Assembly: GCA_035358815.1 (NCBI GenBank)
Contig: DAOPQC010000002.1
Coordinates: 373,306-437,305, forward strand
Direction: 5' to 3'
DNA length: 64,000 bases
DNA from: Thermoanaerobaculales bacterium
GTDB taxonomy: Bacteria > Acidobacteriota > Thermoanaerobaculia > Thermoanaerobaculales > Sulfomarinibacteraceae
Positions within the stretch are counted from its first letter, which is position 1; every line of letters starts with the position of its first letter. The notes under the pieces are model-generated. The model did not search any database and was not told the origin of the DNA. It saw only the letters and a program-made list of their open reading frames with translations. Made by a program: the position numbers and the translations under genes. Positions 48,350 to 56,207 of this stretch are shown here, in pieces.

Positions 48350-49225
48350 ATGCCGGCACGAGTGAAAACCCTGACGATCGCTCTGACCCTGGGCCTGGCA
48401 GCGGCCGGCGGAGGGTTGGCGCTCGGCGGCGAACCGCCCGGCATCATGACCGGGTTCTCCATCCTCATCGGCTTCCCGTCCGCCGAGGGCGCCACCGACG
48501 AGGGCGTGCTCCTGGTCCCCGGGACGGTCATCCCGGTGGGCGGTGGTGAGGCTGACGCCGCGGCCCTGCGCAGCGTGGTGGAGCGAAGCCTCGCCTTCAC
48601 CGCCGCGGTGGACCGGCTGTGGTCCACCTTCCGCCTCGATCCCGGGCGCCAGCTGCAGAGGGGTGCGTACCTCCCCACCCGGCTGGACGAGCCGGCCGAG
48701 CTGCCGCAGCTCGAGGGCACGGATGTCCGCATGACTGCCACCCTGCTCGGATTCAACGACGGCGCCGCGACCTACCGGGTGGCGTTCCGGCAGGGAGAGA
48801 AGGTCCTCGCGGACTCCACGGTGACCGTCAACAGAGGAGGCAGAACCGTGGTCGGCGGCATGGACGGCGAAGCGGCGCCGTACATCTTCGTGTTCGTCGA
48901 GCCCGACCCGGTGGGGAGCGGCCCCCCGGCGGTTCGGTTCCTCAAGGAGGGAACCATCACCGAGCCGGTGGTCAGGCACAAGGTGGCGCCTGCCTACCCG
49001 GAAGCGGCGCGGGCGGGCAAGGTCATGGGCATGGTGGTCCTCGATCTGACGGTCGGGGCCGAGGGTAAGGTCACCGGACTGCGGGTTCTCGAGAGCCCGA
49101 GCGCCCTCCTGTCCGAGGCGGCCATCGAAGCCGTCCGGCAATGGGAGTTCGATCCCGCCCGCCGCGACGACGGCACCCCGGTGGCGGTGCTGTACGTGGT
49201 GACGATCCGGTTCGCCCTGCAGTGA
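48350..49225 (+). CDS. Exported protein with TonB C-terminal domain
   Basis: 291 residues. An N-terminal signal or anchor helix (about 5-26) is followed by a middle region of about 170 residues with no recognised family (LQRGAYLPTRLDEPAELPQL, VVERSLAFTAAVDRLW). A TonB-C domain (about 205-291) carries PVVRHKVAPAYPEAARAGKV, GMVVLDLTVGAEGKV and ATEAVRQWEFDPA-type residues (AIEAVRQWEFDPARRDDG). TonB-C domains contact TonB boxes of outer-membrane receptors. It lacks the Pro-rich periplasm-spanning linker of classical TonB. GGAGGTGACC precedes the start. It is in tandem with a shorter relative at 49300. Confidence 0.8.
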   Translation: MPARVKTLTIALTLGLAAAGGGLALGGEPPGIMTGFSILIGFPSAEGATDEGVLLVPGTVIPVGGGEADAAALRSVVERSLAFTAAVDRLWSTFRLDPGRQLQRGAYLPTRLDEPAELPQLEGTDVRMTATLLGFNDGAATYRVAFRQGEKVLADSTVTVNRGGRTVVGGMDGEAAPYIFVFVEPDPVGSGPPAVRFLKEGTITEPVVRHKVAPAYPEAARAGKVMGMVVLDLTVGAEGKVTGLRVLESPSALLSEAAIEAVRQWEFDPARRDDGTPVAVLYVVTIRFALQ

Positions 49226-49299
49226 GGTGTACACGGCCGCCGGCACTCTGTGCCTCCTGGGAGCGACGACCATGAGGTCGCACACCAAGGAGGACGAAG

Positions 49300-49683
49300 A
49301 TGAAGACGAGGTTGCTGGCGAGCGTGGTGGTGATCCTGGTCGGCGGGCTGTGGCTGATCTGCGCTTCGGCCGCGACACCCCCCGAGCCGACGCACTGGAC
49401 CGAGGACAGCGGCCTGAGCGAGCCCAAGGTGGTCGAGAAGGTTGCCCCAGCGTACCCCGAGGAGGCCCGTGCGGAGAAAGTCCAGGGCGAGGTAGTGCTC
49501 GAACTGGCCGTCGACACCGATGGCGCGGTGTCCAAAGTGAACGTGGTGAAGGACCCCGACGCGCGCCTGACCGAGGCGGCTGCCGCCGCCGCTGGGCAGT
49601 GGAAGTTCGAGCCTGCCCGGACCAGTGAAGGCAAGCCGGTGGCCGTCCTCTACACGGTGACCATCGCCTTCAAGCTGCAGTGA
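49300..49683 (+). CDS. Minimal TonB C-terminal domain protein
   Basis: 127 residues: signal or anchor helix (about 4-25), a linker of only about 15 residues, then a TonB-C domain (about 40-127, PKVVEKVAPAYPEEARAEKV, GEVVLELAVDTDGAV, AAAAAGQWKFEPART). Its end VAVLYTVTIAFKLQ closely matches VAVLYVVTIRFALQ of the upstream gene, so the two arose by duplication. It is too short to reach across the periplasm, so it is probably not an energy-transducing TonB. There is a strong AAGGAGGACG before the ATG. Confidence 0.78.
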   Translation: MKTRLLASVVVILVGGLWLICASAATPPEPTHWTEDSGLSEPKVVEKVAPAYPEEARAEKVQGEVVLELAVDTDGAVSKVNVVKDPDARLTEAAAAAAGQWKFEPARTSEGKPVAVLYTVTIAFKLQ

Positions 49684-49705
49684 CGGCTGCCTGCTCCAGT
49701 TTCGA

Positions 49706-49732
49706 CGGCGCGGGCGTCCCTGGCCCGCGCCG
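49706..49732 (+). terminator. GC-rich hairpin after the TonB-domain genes
   Basis: A perfect 10-bp stem CGGCGCGGGC / GCCCGCGCCG (49706-49715 with 49723-49732) with a 7-nt loop, followed by TTCCTGT. The U tract is weak, but the place, 23 bp after the stop, fits an operon terminator. Confidence 0.6.
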
Positions 49733-49903
49733 TTCCTGTCATGGCGGAGCCCGCAGGGCTCCATGCGCTTGGAGATTCGTCAGGGCTCCGCGGCCGACCA
49801 GGCCGAGGAGTCGCCGGGCTCCGAGCCGCCGGCGAGGGCTTCAAGCCGGGCAGGATCGGGCGAGGGGGTCGCTGAAAAGTACTGTCAGCATTGAATCGTA
49901 TCA
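49733..49903. other. Non-coding stretch after the hairpin
   Basis: No gene is seen. CCTGTCATGGCGGAGCCC near 49735 resembles the left half of the repeat at 47169-47202 and may be a decayed copy. Confidence 0.35.
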
Positions 49904-49921
49904 GGACTTCGGATCCGACGG
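49904..49921. repeat. tRNA-Arg anticodon-arm fragment
   Basis: GGACTTCGGATCCGACGG, 18 bp identical to the anticodon arm of the tRNA-Arg(TCG) gene at 47061-47136. It is joined directly to copy 2 of the GTGAGTTGCTCGC repeat. No D arm, T arm or acceptor stem is present. Confidence 0.7.
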
Positions 49922-49923
49922 CT

Positions 49924-49991
49924 GTGAGTTGCTCGCGCGCTGCGCCGGCGGCGCCGTGTCGGAGCCAACGGGTGGCCGTACGCCAGCCTCC
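49924..49991. repeat. Dispersed repeat GTGAGTTGCTCGCGCGCTGC, copy 2
   Basis: Matches 47293-47361. Both copies stand on the 3' side of a tRNA-Arg sequence, complete in one case and an 18-bp fragment in the other. The following 340 bp (to 50329) hold no convincing gene; several frames there are open only because of GC richness. Confidence 0.7.
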
Positions 49992-50329
49992 GCCTCTCCG
50001 ACTCGGCTCTCGCCGAGCCTGCGACCCCCTCGGCAACGGCCACAAGCCGCTGCCTCTCGACACAGTCGAATCACGCCCGGCGCGCCACTCGAACCGTGCC
50101 CGCTTCCGCGCCCGATGGCACCGCACTGGCCGGCGATCTCTCTTCCGGACACCGGGTGGACGTGCACAGCCATGTCCAGACCCTTCGAGGACTCGAAATG
50201 CCCCGAGCCCGCGGGCACGCGAATGCGAAACGAGCGGGCGCTGTTGATGAGCAGGACATGCTGCAGCGTAACTCGCGTCCGAACCCCAGGTCACTGGCCT
50301 CATCCAAGCCGTGAAGGAGAGCCCCGGTT

Positions 50330-51931
50330 ATGCATCGAATCCCGTACCTGTGCGCGGCGCTGTTGATACAGAGTCTCTCTTTCCTGGGGTGCGTGGGTCC
50401 GGACACGCCAGCCATGTCGACCGAGCGCGCGGCCGGCCAGAGCGAGCAGGACGGCGCCCCGATGGACGCCGGCGGTGGCGAGGAGGAGGTGCCGGGTTGG
50501 ATTCGCGCCGCCCTCGTTGAGCCCCGCGGCCTGATCCGAAACGACCCCGGCGCCACTCCCGGCTTCGTGCTCTTCACCCAGCTCACCTCCAACACGACCT
50601 ACCTCATCGACCTCGAAGGGAGGGTCGTCCACGCCTGGACCACCGACCTCGCCGCCGATGCCGGATACCTCATGGAGGACGGGTCGCTGGTGCGGATGGC
50701 GCGGATCGCGGAACCAGAGAATTTCAAGGCCGGCGGCGTGTCCGGCTACCTCCAGCGGGTGTCGTGGGACGGCGAGGTGCTGTGGCAGTGGCGGATGGGC
50801 GACGCCGAGCGCATCCTGCACCACGATCTGGACGTCCTCCCCAACGGCAACATCCTGGTCATCGCCTGGGAGCAGATCACCGCGGACGAGGCTCGGGCAG
50901 CGGGACGCCGCACCGAGCTGACCCCGGCGCAGGGCCTGTGGGCGGACTGGATCCTGGAGGTGGAGCCGCTGCGTCCGGATGGTGCACGGATCGTGTGGGA
51001 GTGGCACGTCTGGGACCACCTGATTCAGAGCTACGATCCGAGCGCGCCGAACTTCGGCGACCCGGCCGCGGCCCCGCGCCGGCTCGATGCCAACGGCGAC
51101 GCGGATGCCGAGATGATTGACGCGGAGGAGCTCGAGCAGCTCAAGGCGCTCGGGTACGCTCCGGCCGACGCCACCGCGGACGACGTGCAGTCCGACTTCC
51201 TCCACATGAACTCGATCGACTACCACCCCGAGCTCGACCAGATCGCGGTGAGCGTGCCCGAGGTGGGCGAGATCTGGATCCTCGACCACTCCACGACGGC
51301 AGAGGAGGCGCGAAGCTCGTCCGGCGGTCGCCGTGGGCACGGAGGCGACCTCCTCTACCGCTGGGGCAACCCGAGGATGTACGGCCGCGGGACCGCTGAC
51401 GACCAACGCCTGTTCCACCAGCACCAGGTGCTGTGGATTCCGGACGGCTTGGCGAACGCCGGCAACCTGACCATGTTCAACAACGGCGGCGACCGGGGCT
51501 GGTCATCGGTGGTCGAGATCTCACCGCCGCTTGAGGCCGACGGCAGCTACCGGCTCGATCCGGGGATGGCGTGGGGCCCGCCCGAGCCGTGGTGGACCTA
51601 CGAGGCGACGGATCGCACGAGCTTCTACGCCCCCTTCATCTCCGGCGCCCACCGCCTCGCCAACGGCAACACCTTCATCTGCTCCGGGCCTCAGGGGTGG
51701 TTCTTCGAGGTGACGCCGGCGGGCGAGGTCGTGTGGGAGTACCGCAACCCGTACCATGGCGGAGTTCCCGGATGGCACCCGCCGGGAACCGAGCGGGTGC
51801 CGTTCGCGTCGTTCCGCGCGACCAAGATCCCGCCGGACCACCCGGCTCTCGCCGGCCGGAGGCTGGCACCGCTCCATCCGCAGCCCGAGCGGTACTACCT
51901 GCCGGCTCCTCCCGAGCAGAGCCGTCAGTAG
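50330..51931 (+). CDS. Arylsulfotransferase (ASST)-like lipoprotein
   Basis: 533 residues. A signal peptide with lipobox LSFLGC (Cys about 21) is followed by a Gly/Glu-rich spacer and a beta-propeller of the aryl-sulfate sulfotransferase type. Typical propeller motifs are TTYLIDLEGRVVHAW, WDGEVLWQWRMGD, HHDLDVLPNGNILVIAWE, LHMNSIDYHPELDQIAVS, RWGNPRMYG, FHQHQVLWIPDG, NLTMFNNGGDRG and NGNTFICSGPQGWFFEV. The HHD and H-x-H-Q residues lie where ASST has its catalytic and binding histidines. ASST moves sulfate between phenols in the periplasm; whether this member does so is not certain. GAAGGAG lies before the ATG. Confidence 0.82.
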   Translation: MHRIPYLCAALLIQSLSFLGCVGPDTPAMSTERAAGQSEQDGAPMDAGGGEEEVPGWIRAALVEPRGLIRNDPGATPGFVLFTQLTSNTTYLIDLEGRVVHAWTTDLAADAGYLMEDGSLVRMARIAEPENFKAGGVSGYLQRVSWDGEVLWQWRMGDAERILHHDLDVLPNGNILVIAWEQITADEARAAGRRTELTPAQGLWADWILEVEPLRPDGARIVWEWHVWDHLIQSYDPSAPNFGDPAAAPRRLDANGDADAEMIDAEELEQLKALGYAPADATADDVQSDFLHMNSIDYHPELDQIAVSVPEVGEIWILDHSTTAEEARSSSGGRRGHGGDLLYRWGNPRMYGRGTADDQRLFHQHQVLWIPDGLANAGNLTMFNNGGDRGWSSVVEISPPLEADGSYRLDPGMAWGPPEPWWTYEATDRTSFYAPFISGAHRLANGNTFICSGPQGWFFEVTPAGEVVWEYRNPYHGGVPGWHPPGTERVPFASFRATKIPPDHPALAGRRLAPLHPQPERYYLPAPPEQSRQ

Positions 51932-51965
51932 AGGCAGGGGACCTGCCAGCATCGAGGGGTGCAGA

Positions 51966-52012
51966 GACTCCGGATCCGACGGTTGGAGGCTCGAGTCCTC
52001 TCCAGCGCGCCA
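51966..52012 (+). pseudogene. 3' half of a tRNA-Arg (CCG-type), truncated
   Basis: 47 bp aligning to the anticodon loop through CCA of the tRNA-Arg at 47061. It keeps GGATCCGACGGTTGGAGG and TCGAGTCCTCTCC, with three changes: the anticodon would read CCG, one T-loop base differs, and acceptor CCAGCGC replaces CCGGCGC. CCA is encoded at 52010-52012. No 5' half exists upstream. This is the form left when an element integrates into or excises from a tRNA 3' end, or a duplication remnant. Confidence 0.75.
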
Positions 52013-52165
52013 GAACCTTGCCCGTCTCTGTCTCCATGCCCGTACTCGAGCGGGCGCTACCCAACCGAATCGGTCCTGTCGGAAACGTACACGGAGACGG
52101 ATACGGTCATGGGCCCGCCCCAACTCTGGGCCGGCAATGGTGGCGCGGTGCCGTGCCTCGCGTGG

Positions 52166-53251
52166 CTACTGCGCCGGGATGGTGACCAGCGGCAGGTTCT
52201 CGCCCGCACCGGTCTCGGCTAGGGTGAAGAAGAACATGACGGCGGTGAGCGCACGCTTCGTCTGCCAGTCGCCGTTGTCGATCCAGAACCAGTGGTCTCG
52301 GTAGCGAACGGCGGCGTAGGCGTTCGCGGGCTCCTCGCTGCCGCTGTGGATCCGGACCACGTCGTACGGGCGCTCTCCGGCTGCAACCGCGAGCGGGGCC
52401 ACCGCGCTACGGTCCTCCAAGTGTGCCGCCGGCACCTCCACGTAGCTCGCGAACGCGCTCAGGATCTGCAGCATCGACCGGCTGTTGACGGCCAACTCGG
52501 TGTCCGCCCCACGGACCGGCGAGTAGGTCAGCACGAACCGCTGCTGATCCGGCGCCAGCTTGAGCAGCCGGCGGACCTCCGCCGCCTTGGCGGCGATGTC
52601 GGCGGGCACGTCGTCACGGCGGAAGAACACCACGCCGGTCGACCCCTTGGCCTCATCCTCCTCGACCCTCATGCCGAAGGCCCCGACCGCCTGCAGGTCG
52701 CGCATCAGCTCGAGGGCGCGCATGAACTCGGGGTCCGCTTCCCGGATCACGCTGCCCGCCGCCGAGCGGTTGCGCACCCCGTTGAGCGACTCGACCGTCA
52801 GCCCGAGGATGAAGTCGGCCGGGAAGCCGGTCTGGAGCATGAAGAAGATCTTCTTCGGGTCGATCGGCGTGATCATCCCGTTCAGGAACTTCTCCCCGGT
52901 CAGGGGCACGTAGGTGATGGTGGGCCGGTCGGTGTAGACGGCCTGACCGCCGATCGACGCGAAGTCGCCCTGCACGGCCTTTGGGGACGAGAGGGTGCCG
53001 GCGGCGGTGACCCCGGTCTGCAGCGAGTAGCCGCTGACGATGTTCGCCACGTCCACGAACACCGGCAGGTCGACGTAGCGCAGCTTGACGATGTTGAGCA
53101 GTGTCTGCTGCTTCCAGGAGTCGGCGATGGCCGTGCTGTAGTCGAAGCGGTCGACGGCCACCGTCCCGGGGCCGATGTGCGTGCATCCAGCCAGGCCCAG
53201 TACGCACACGATCGCGGCGGCGACGAGGTTTCGTCGATTCTTGATCCTCAT
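52166..53251 (-). CDS. Lipoprotein of unknown function
   Basis: 361 residues. The signal peptide ends in a lipobox VLGLAGC (Cys about 22). The body is mixed alpha/beta with DSWKQQTLLNIVKLRYVDLP, DRPTITYVPLTGEKFLNGM, KIFFMLQTGFPADFILGLTV and DHWFWIDNGDWQTKRALTAV. It is not recognised as a characterised family. AAAGGAAC precedes the ATG. It is the last gene of the same-strand sulfatase cluster (61553 down to 52166) and lies 43 bp after the outer-membrane protein gene, so it is probably cotranscribed. It may be an assembly or substrate-handling accessory. Confidence 0.7.
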   Translation of the reverse strand: MRIKNRRNLVAAAIVCVLGLAGCTHIGPGTVAVDRFDYSTAIADSWKQQTLLNIVKLRYVDLPVFVDVANIVSGYSLQTGVTAAGTLSSPKAVQGDFASIGGQAVYTDRPTITYVPLTGEKFLNGMITPIDPKKIFFMLQTGFPADFILGLTVESLNGVRNRSAAGSVIREADPEFMRALELMRDLQAVGAFGMRVEEDEAKGSTGVVFFRRDDVPADIAAKAAEVRRLLKLAPDQQRFVLTYSPVRGADTELAVNSRSMLQILSAFASYVEVPAAHLEDRSAVAPLAVAAGERPYDVVRIHSGSEEPANAYAAVRYRDHWFWIDNGDWQTKRALTAVMFFFTLAETGAGENLPLVTIPAQ

Positions 53252-53294
53252 GTTCCTTTCCTCCCCGTCGTTCGCACGCCTCCGCGCGGTCGAC

Positions 53295-54296
53295 CTACTC
53301 CCCGCCCTTCAGGCGGCGGGCTCCTTCGATGATCCGGTGCCATCCGGACACGAGCGAGATCATGAAGCCGTCCATCTGGAGGTCACCTGGAGCGCTGTCG
53401 TTGACGGTCGACTTGTAGCCCATGGTGAGGCCCAGGTTGTCGTTGATCTGGTATCCGAGCGTGAGCCCGAAGGCCAGGTTGTCGAGCTTCTCGCCCTCGA
53501 CGCCGTCGACGCTCGCCGTACCGCCCGTGTACCACGCGCCGTCGAGCGAACCCCACATGTGCTCGGTGAAATCGCGCGTCAGGTGCGCGTCGACCTGAAA
53601 CATCGGGTCGGTTTCGAGGGACTTGCCCTCGAAGTCGTCGTTGGTCCCGAAGAGCCACACGGCGGGCAGGAGCTCCAGGGTCGTTCGCCGACCCGGCACC
53701 CAGGGGCCGAGCTGCCAGACGATCGGCGCGCCCAGCCGCCCGTACCATCGGTTCTGGCCGAGGTTCAAGGGCTGGCCGCTGTCGTACTCGCCGACCGGCA
53801 CCGCCAGGTCGGCGATCACGTCGAGCGAGAACCCGGGCTCGTAGCGCAGGACGTCGACCAGGTTCTTCTGCGCCTTCGGGCCGACGAGATTGACGTCGAG
53901 CTCGAAGGTCGGATCGCCGAACCCCCGGGCTGAGGAATCGATCGTCTGGCCTGCGGCCGAGACCTCGCCCGAGATCCGCCCCATGGGCAGCAGGACCGCA
54001 CCCATGGCCGCGCGGTCGAGCAGGGTGAACATGCGCGCATAGCCGCCGATGGCCAGCGTGGCGTCAAGGTTGGCTCCCGGCGCCACCAGGTGCGCCGGAT
54101 CGAACGGGTTCGTGTTACCGCTCATCGAGTTGACGATGACCGGGACGGCGTTCGTGCCCGACAGGGTCTTCCAGTAGAAGCGCGGGGGCACCTGCGCGGA
54201 GGCCAGGGACGGCCAGAGCGCGCCAATGACGAGCATCGACGCCAGGGCGAGCGCCAGCCACCCGGCCCTTGTCCTCGAGCTGCTTGTGTCGCTCAT
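53295..54296 (-). CDS. Outer-membrane channel-like protein (phenol-degradation MetA type)
   Basis: 333 residues with a signal peptide (about 1-35, SLASAQ). Barrel strands follow: ATLAIGGYARMFTLLDRAAM, GFGDPTFELDVNLVG, VIADLAVPVGEYDSG, LGQNRWYGRLGAPI, TTLELLPAVWLFGTND, HMWGSLDGAWYTGG and LGLTMGYKSTVND. These resemble the Phenol_MetA_deg outer-membrane family, thought to help uptake of aromatic or hydrophobic compounds. It lies 40 bp downstream of the sulfatase gene at 54337-56181, which suggests a role in substrate entry. AAGGAG precedes the ATG. Confidence 0.75.
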   Translation of the reverse strand: MSDTSSSRTRAGWLALALASMLVIGALWPSLASAQVPPRFYWKTLSGTNAVPVIVNSMSGNTNPFDPAHLVAPGANLDATLAIGGYARMFTLLDRAAMGAVLLPMGRISGEVSAAGQTIDSSARGFGDPTFELDVNLVGPKAQKNLVDVLRYEPGFSLDVIADLAVPVGEYDSGQPLNLGQNRWYGRLGAPIVWQLGPWVPGRRTTLELLPAVWLFGTNDDFEGKSLETDPMFQVDAHLTRDFTEHMWGSLDGAWYTGGTASVDGVEGEKLDNLAFGLTLGYQINDNLGLTMGYKSTVNDSAPGDLQMDGFMISLVSGWHRIIEGARRLKGGE

Positions 54297-54336
54297 GATC
54301 TCGGCTCCTTCGCGATCGCATGGAGAGGTTGAGTGT

Positions 54337-56181
54337 TCATGGCTTGGGATCGGCCATCATGTCTTTCGGCGGGGTGTACTGGCGCTTGTTGACGAGCGGC
54401 GGGTAGCCCAGGTCGTCGGGAACACGCGGCGGCATCGTGTCCTCGAGCGCTTCGAACGGCGAGCGGCTCGGCAGCACGACGTTGTTCGCCTTCACGTACT
54501 CGTCCCAGAGTGCCACCAGCTGGGCGACCTTCTCAGGGTGTTGCGCCGCGACGTCGTTGCGCTCGGCGGGATCCCTGGCGAGGTCGAAGAGCTCCCAGTC
54601 ACCCTTGCCGAACGGCTTGTGCTCCCACCGCAGCTTCCAGTCGCCCTGACGGAGCGCACGGTTGCCGAAGACCTCCCATGCGAGGACGTCCTGCGAGGTC
54701 CGCACCGCCTCCGCCCCACCCGCCAGCACCGGTCCCCACGACCTGCCCAGGAGGGCCGGCAGCTCGCGCCCCTGGTAGGTTTTCGGGTAGCTCGCACCCG
54801 CCAGCTCGAGCAGCGTCGGCATGATGTCAGCGACGTGCATCAGGCCCCGGTTGATGCTCCCGGCCGGCCTCTTGACGATCGGTCCGCTGACGACGAGCGC
54901 GTTGTGGATGCCGCCGTCCGCGGTCCAGGCCTTGTACTGGCTGAACGGCGTCATCGAGACCTGGGCCCAGCCCGGGCCGTAGCTGATGCACGAGCCGGGA
55001 TCGCCCCACGCCTTCGGATCCGTCTGCGACCAGTTGCCGGCGAAGTAGAGGAAGTCGCGCGTGCCCGGGGTCCCACCGATCATGTGGGCAAGCTCGTTCC
55101 CCTCCGCGCCGTTGTCACCGAAGAAGATGAAGACCGTGTTCTCGTACTCGCCGATCTCCTTGAGGTGCTCGATGAGCCGGCCGATGTGGAAGTCCATGTT
55201 CTCGACCAGACCGGCGTAGAGCTCCATCTTGCGGCCGAGGACGGCGCGCGTCGCGGGCGCGAGGAGCGAGTAGTCCGGGACGAACCACAGGCGCTCGGCG
55301 AGCTTGGTGTCCGCCGGCATGATGCCGAGCTCGATCATCCGCTTCAGCCGCTGCTGCCGGAGCTGGTCCCATCCGATGTCGTACTGGCCGACGTGGCGCT
55401 CGCGCCACTCCCTCGGCAGGTGATAGGGCTCGTGCGGCGCCTGGTGAGAGACATACGCGAAGAACGGCTTGCCGTCGCCATGGTTCGCGTCGATGTAGGA
55501 GATCAGCTTGTCGGTGTAGGTCTTGTTCGCATAGAAGTCCTTCGGAAGGCCCGTCAGGTACTTCCCGTCTTCCGTGTAGAGCGATCGCGGAACCAGCGCG
55601 CTGAAGTTCGTGTCGTCCCAGTAGCTCCCCATGCCGTCGAGCAGCGTGAAGTCGCGCTCGAAGCCGCGCGCCGCGGGGATCTTGTCGGGCGACTTGCCGA
55701 GGTGCCACTTGCCGACCATGTAGGTGTGGTAGCCGGCGTCCCTGAGCAGCTGCGGCAGGGTGACGACCCGGTCGTTGAGGTTCCCTTCGTAGCCGTCGAT
55801 GCCCATCTGATTGGGAGCCGTGAACTCGTCCATGGCGCCGAGGCCGTTGAGGTGCGTGTCCACGCCGCTCAGCAGGATCGACCGGGTTGGCGAGCAGCTC
55901 GCGTGCGTGTAGAAGTTCGTGAAGCGGACTCCTGACGTCGCGAGCGAGTCGAGGTTCGGCGTCGCGATCTCGCTCCCGAACGCGCCCATGTCGGAGTAGC
56001 CCAAATCGTCGCCGAGGATGACGACGATGTTCGGTGGCCGGGGCGGGTCGGCGGCGAAGCCGATGGCGGGCGCGGCGAGCGCCGCGACCACACCGAAGGT
56101 GCCCACAATGATCAGCGACCGGCTCAGGTCGCCCGGCCTCATCGCTTTTCTACCGTTCGTGCGCTGCAGCACGGTGTCCAT
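54337..56181 (-). CDS. Exported type I sulfatase (arylsulfatase family)
   Basis: 614 residues. The signal peptide is about 14-44 (VVAALAAPAIGFAA). The sulfatase core starts PPNIVVILGDDLGYSDMGAFG with the metal-binding DD pair. The formylglycine motif is C-S-P-T-R at 96-100, so the Cys type needs an FGE-type maturase. VGKWHLGK, FFGDNGAEGN and the C-terminal GDWKLRWEH...GDWELFDLARDPAERNDV blocks are present. It should hydrolyse sulfate esters in the periplasm; the substrate is unknown. The start at 56181 is preferred because TGGAGGGAG lies upstream. The open frame beyond it overlaps the metallohydrolase gene. Confidence 0.93.
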   Translation of the reverse strand: MDTVLQRTNGRKAMRPGDLSRSLIIVGTFGVVAALAAPAIGFAADPPRPPNIVVILGDDLGYSDMGAFGSEIATPNLDSLATSGVRFTNFYTHASCSPTRSILLSGVDTHLNGLGAMDEFTAPNQMGIDGYEGNLNDRVVTLPQLLRDAGYHTYMVGKWHLGKSPDKIPAARGFERDFTLLDGMGSYWDDTNFSALVPRSLYTEDGKYLTGLPKDFYANKTYTDKLISYIDANHGDGKPFFAYVSHQAPHEPYHLPREWRERHVGQYDIGWDQLRQQRLKRMIELGIMPADTKLAERLWFVPDYSLLAPATRAVLGRKMELYAGLVENMDFHIGRLIEHLKEIGEYENTVFIFFGDNGAEGNELAHMIGGTPGTRDFLYFAGNWSQTDPKAWGDPGSCISYGPGWAQVSMTPFSQYKAWTADGGIHNALVVSGPIVKRPAGSINRGLMHVADIMPTLLELAGASYPKTYQGRELPALLGRSWGPVLAGGAEAVRTSQDVLAWEVFGNRALRQGDWKLRWEHKPFGKGDWELFDLARDPAERNDVAAQHPEKVAQLVALWDEYVKANNVVLPSRSPFEALEDTMPPRVPDDLGYPPLVNKRQYTPPKDMMADPKP

Positions 56182-56207
56182 TGTCCAGCTCCCTCCACGT
56201 AAGTGCG

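Noticed and set aside
49891..50247. Open frame of 118 codons between the TonB-domain and arylsulfotransferase-like genes
   Set aside because: It starts in the tRNA fragment and repeat, is Arg/Pro-rich, has no ribosome-binding site and no recognisable domain.
51521..52123. Minus-strand frame across the second tRNA-Arg fragment
   Set aside because: Antisense to the arylsulfotransferase-like gene and the tRNA fragment; no domain.
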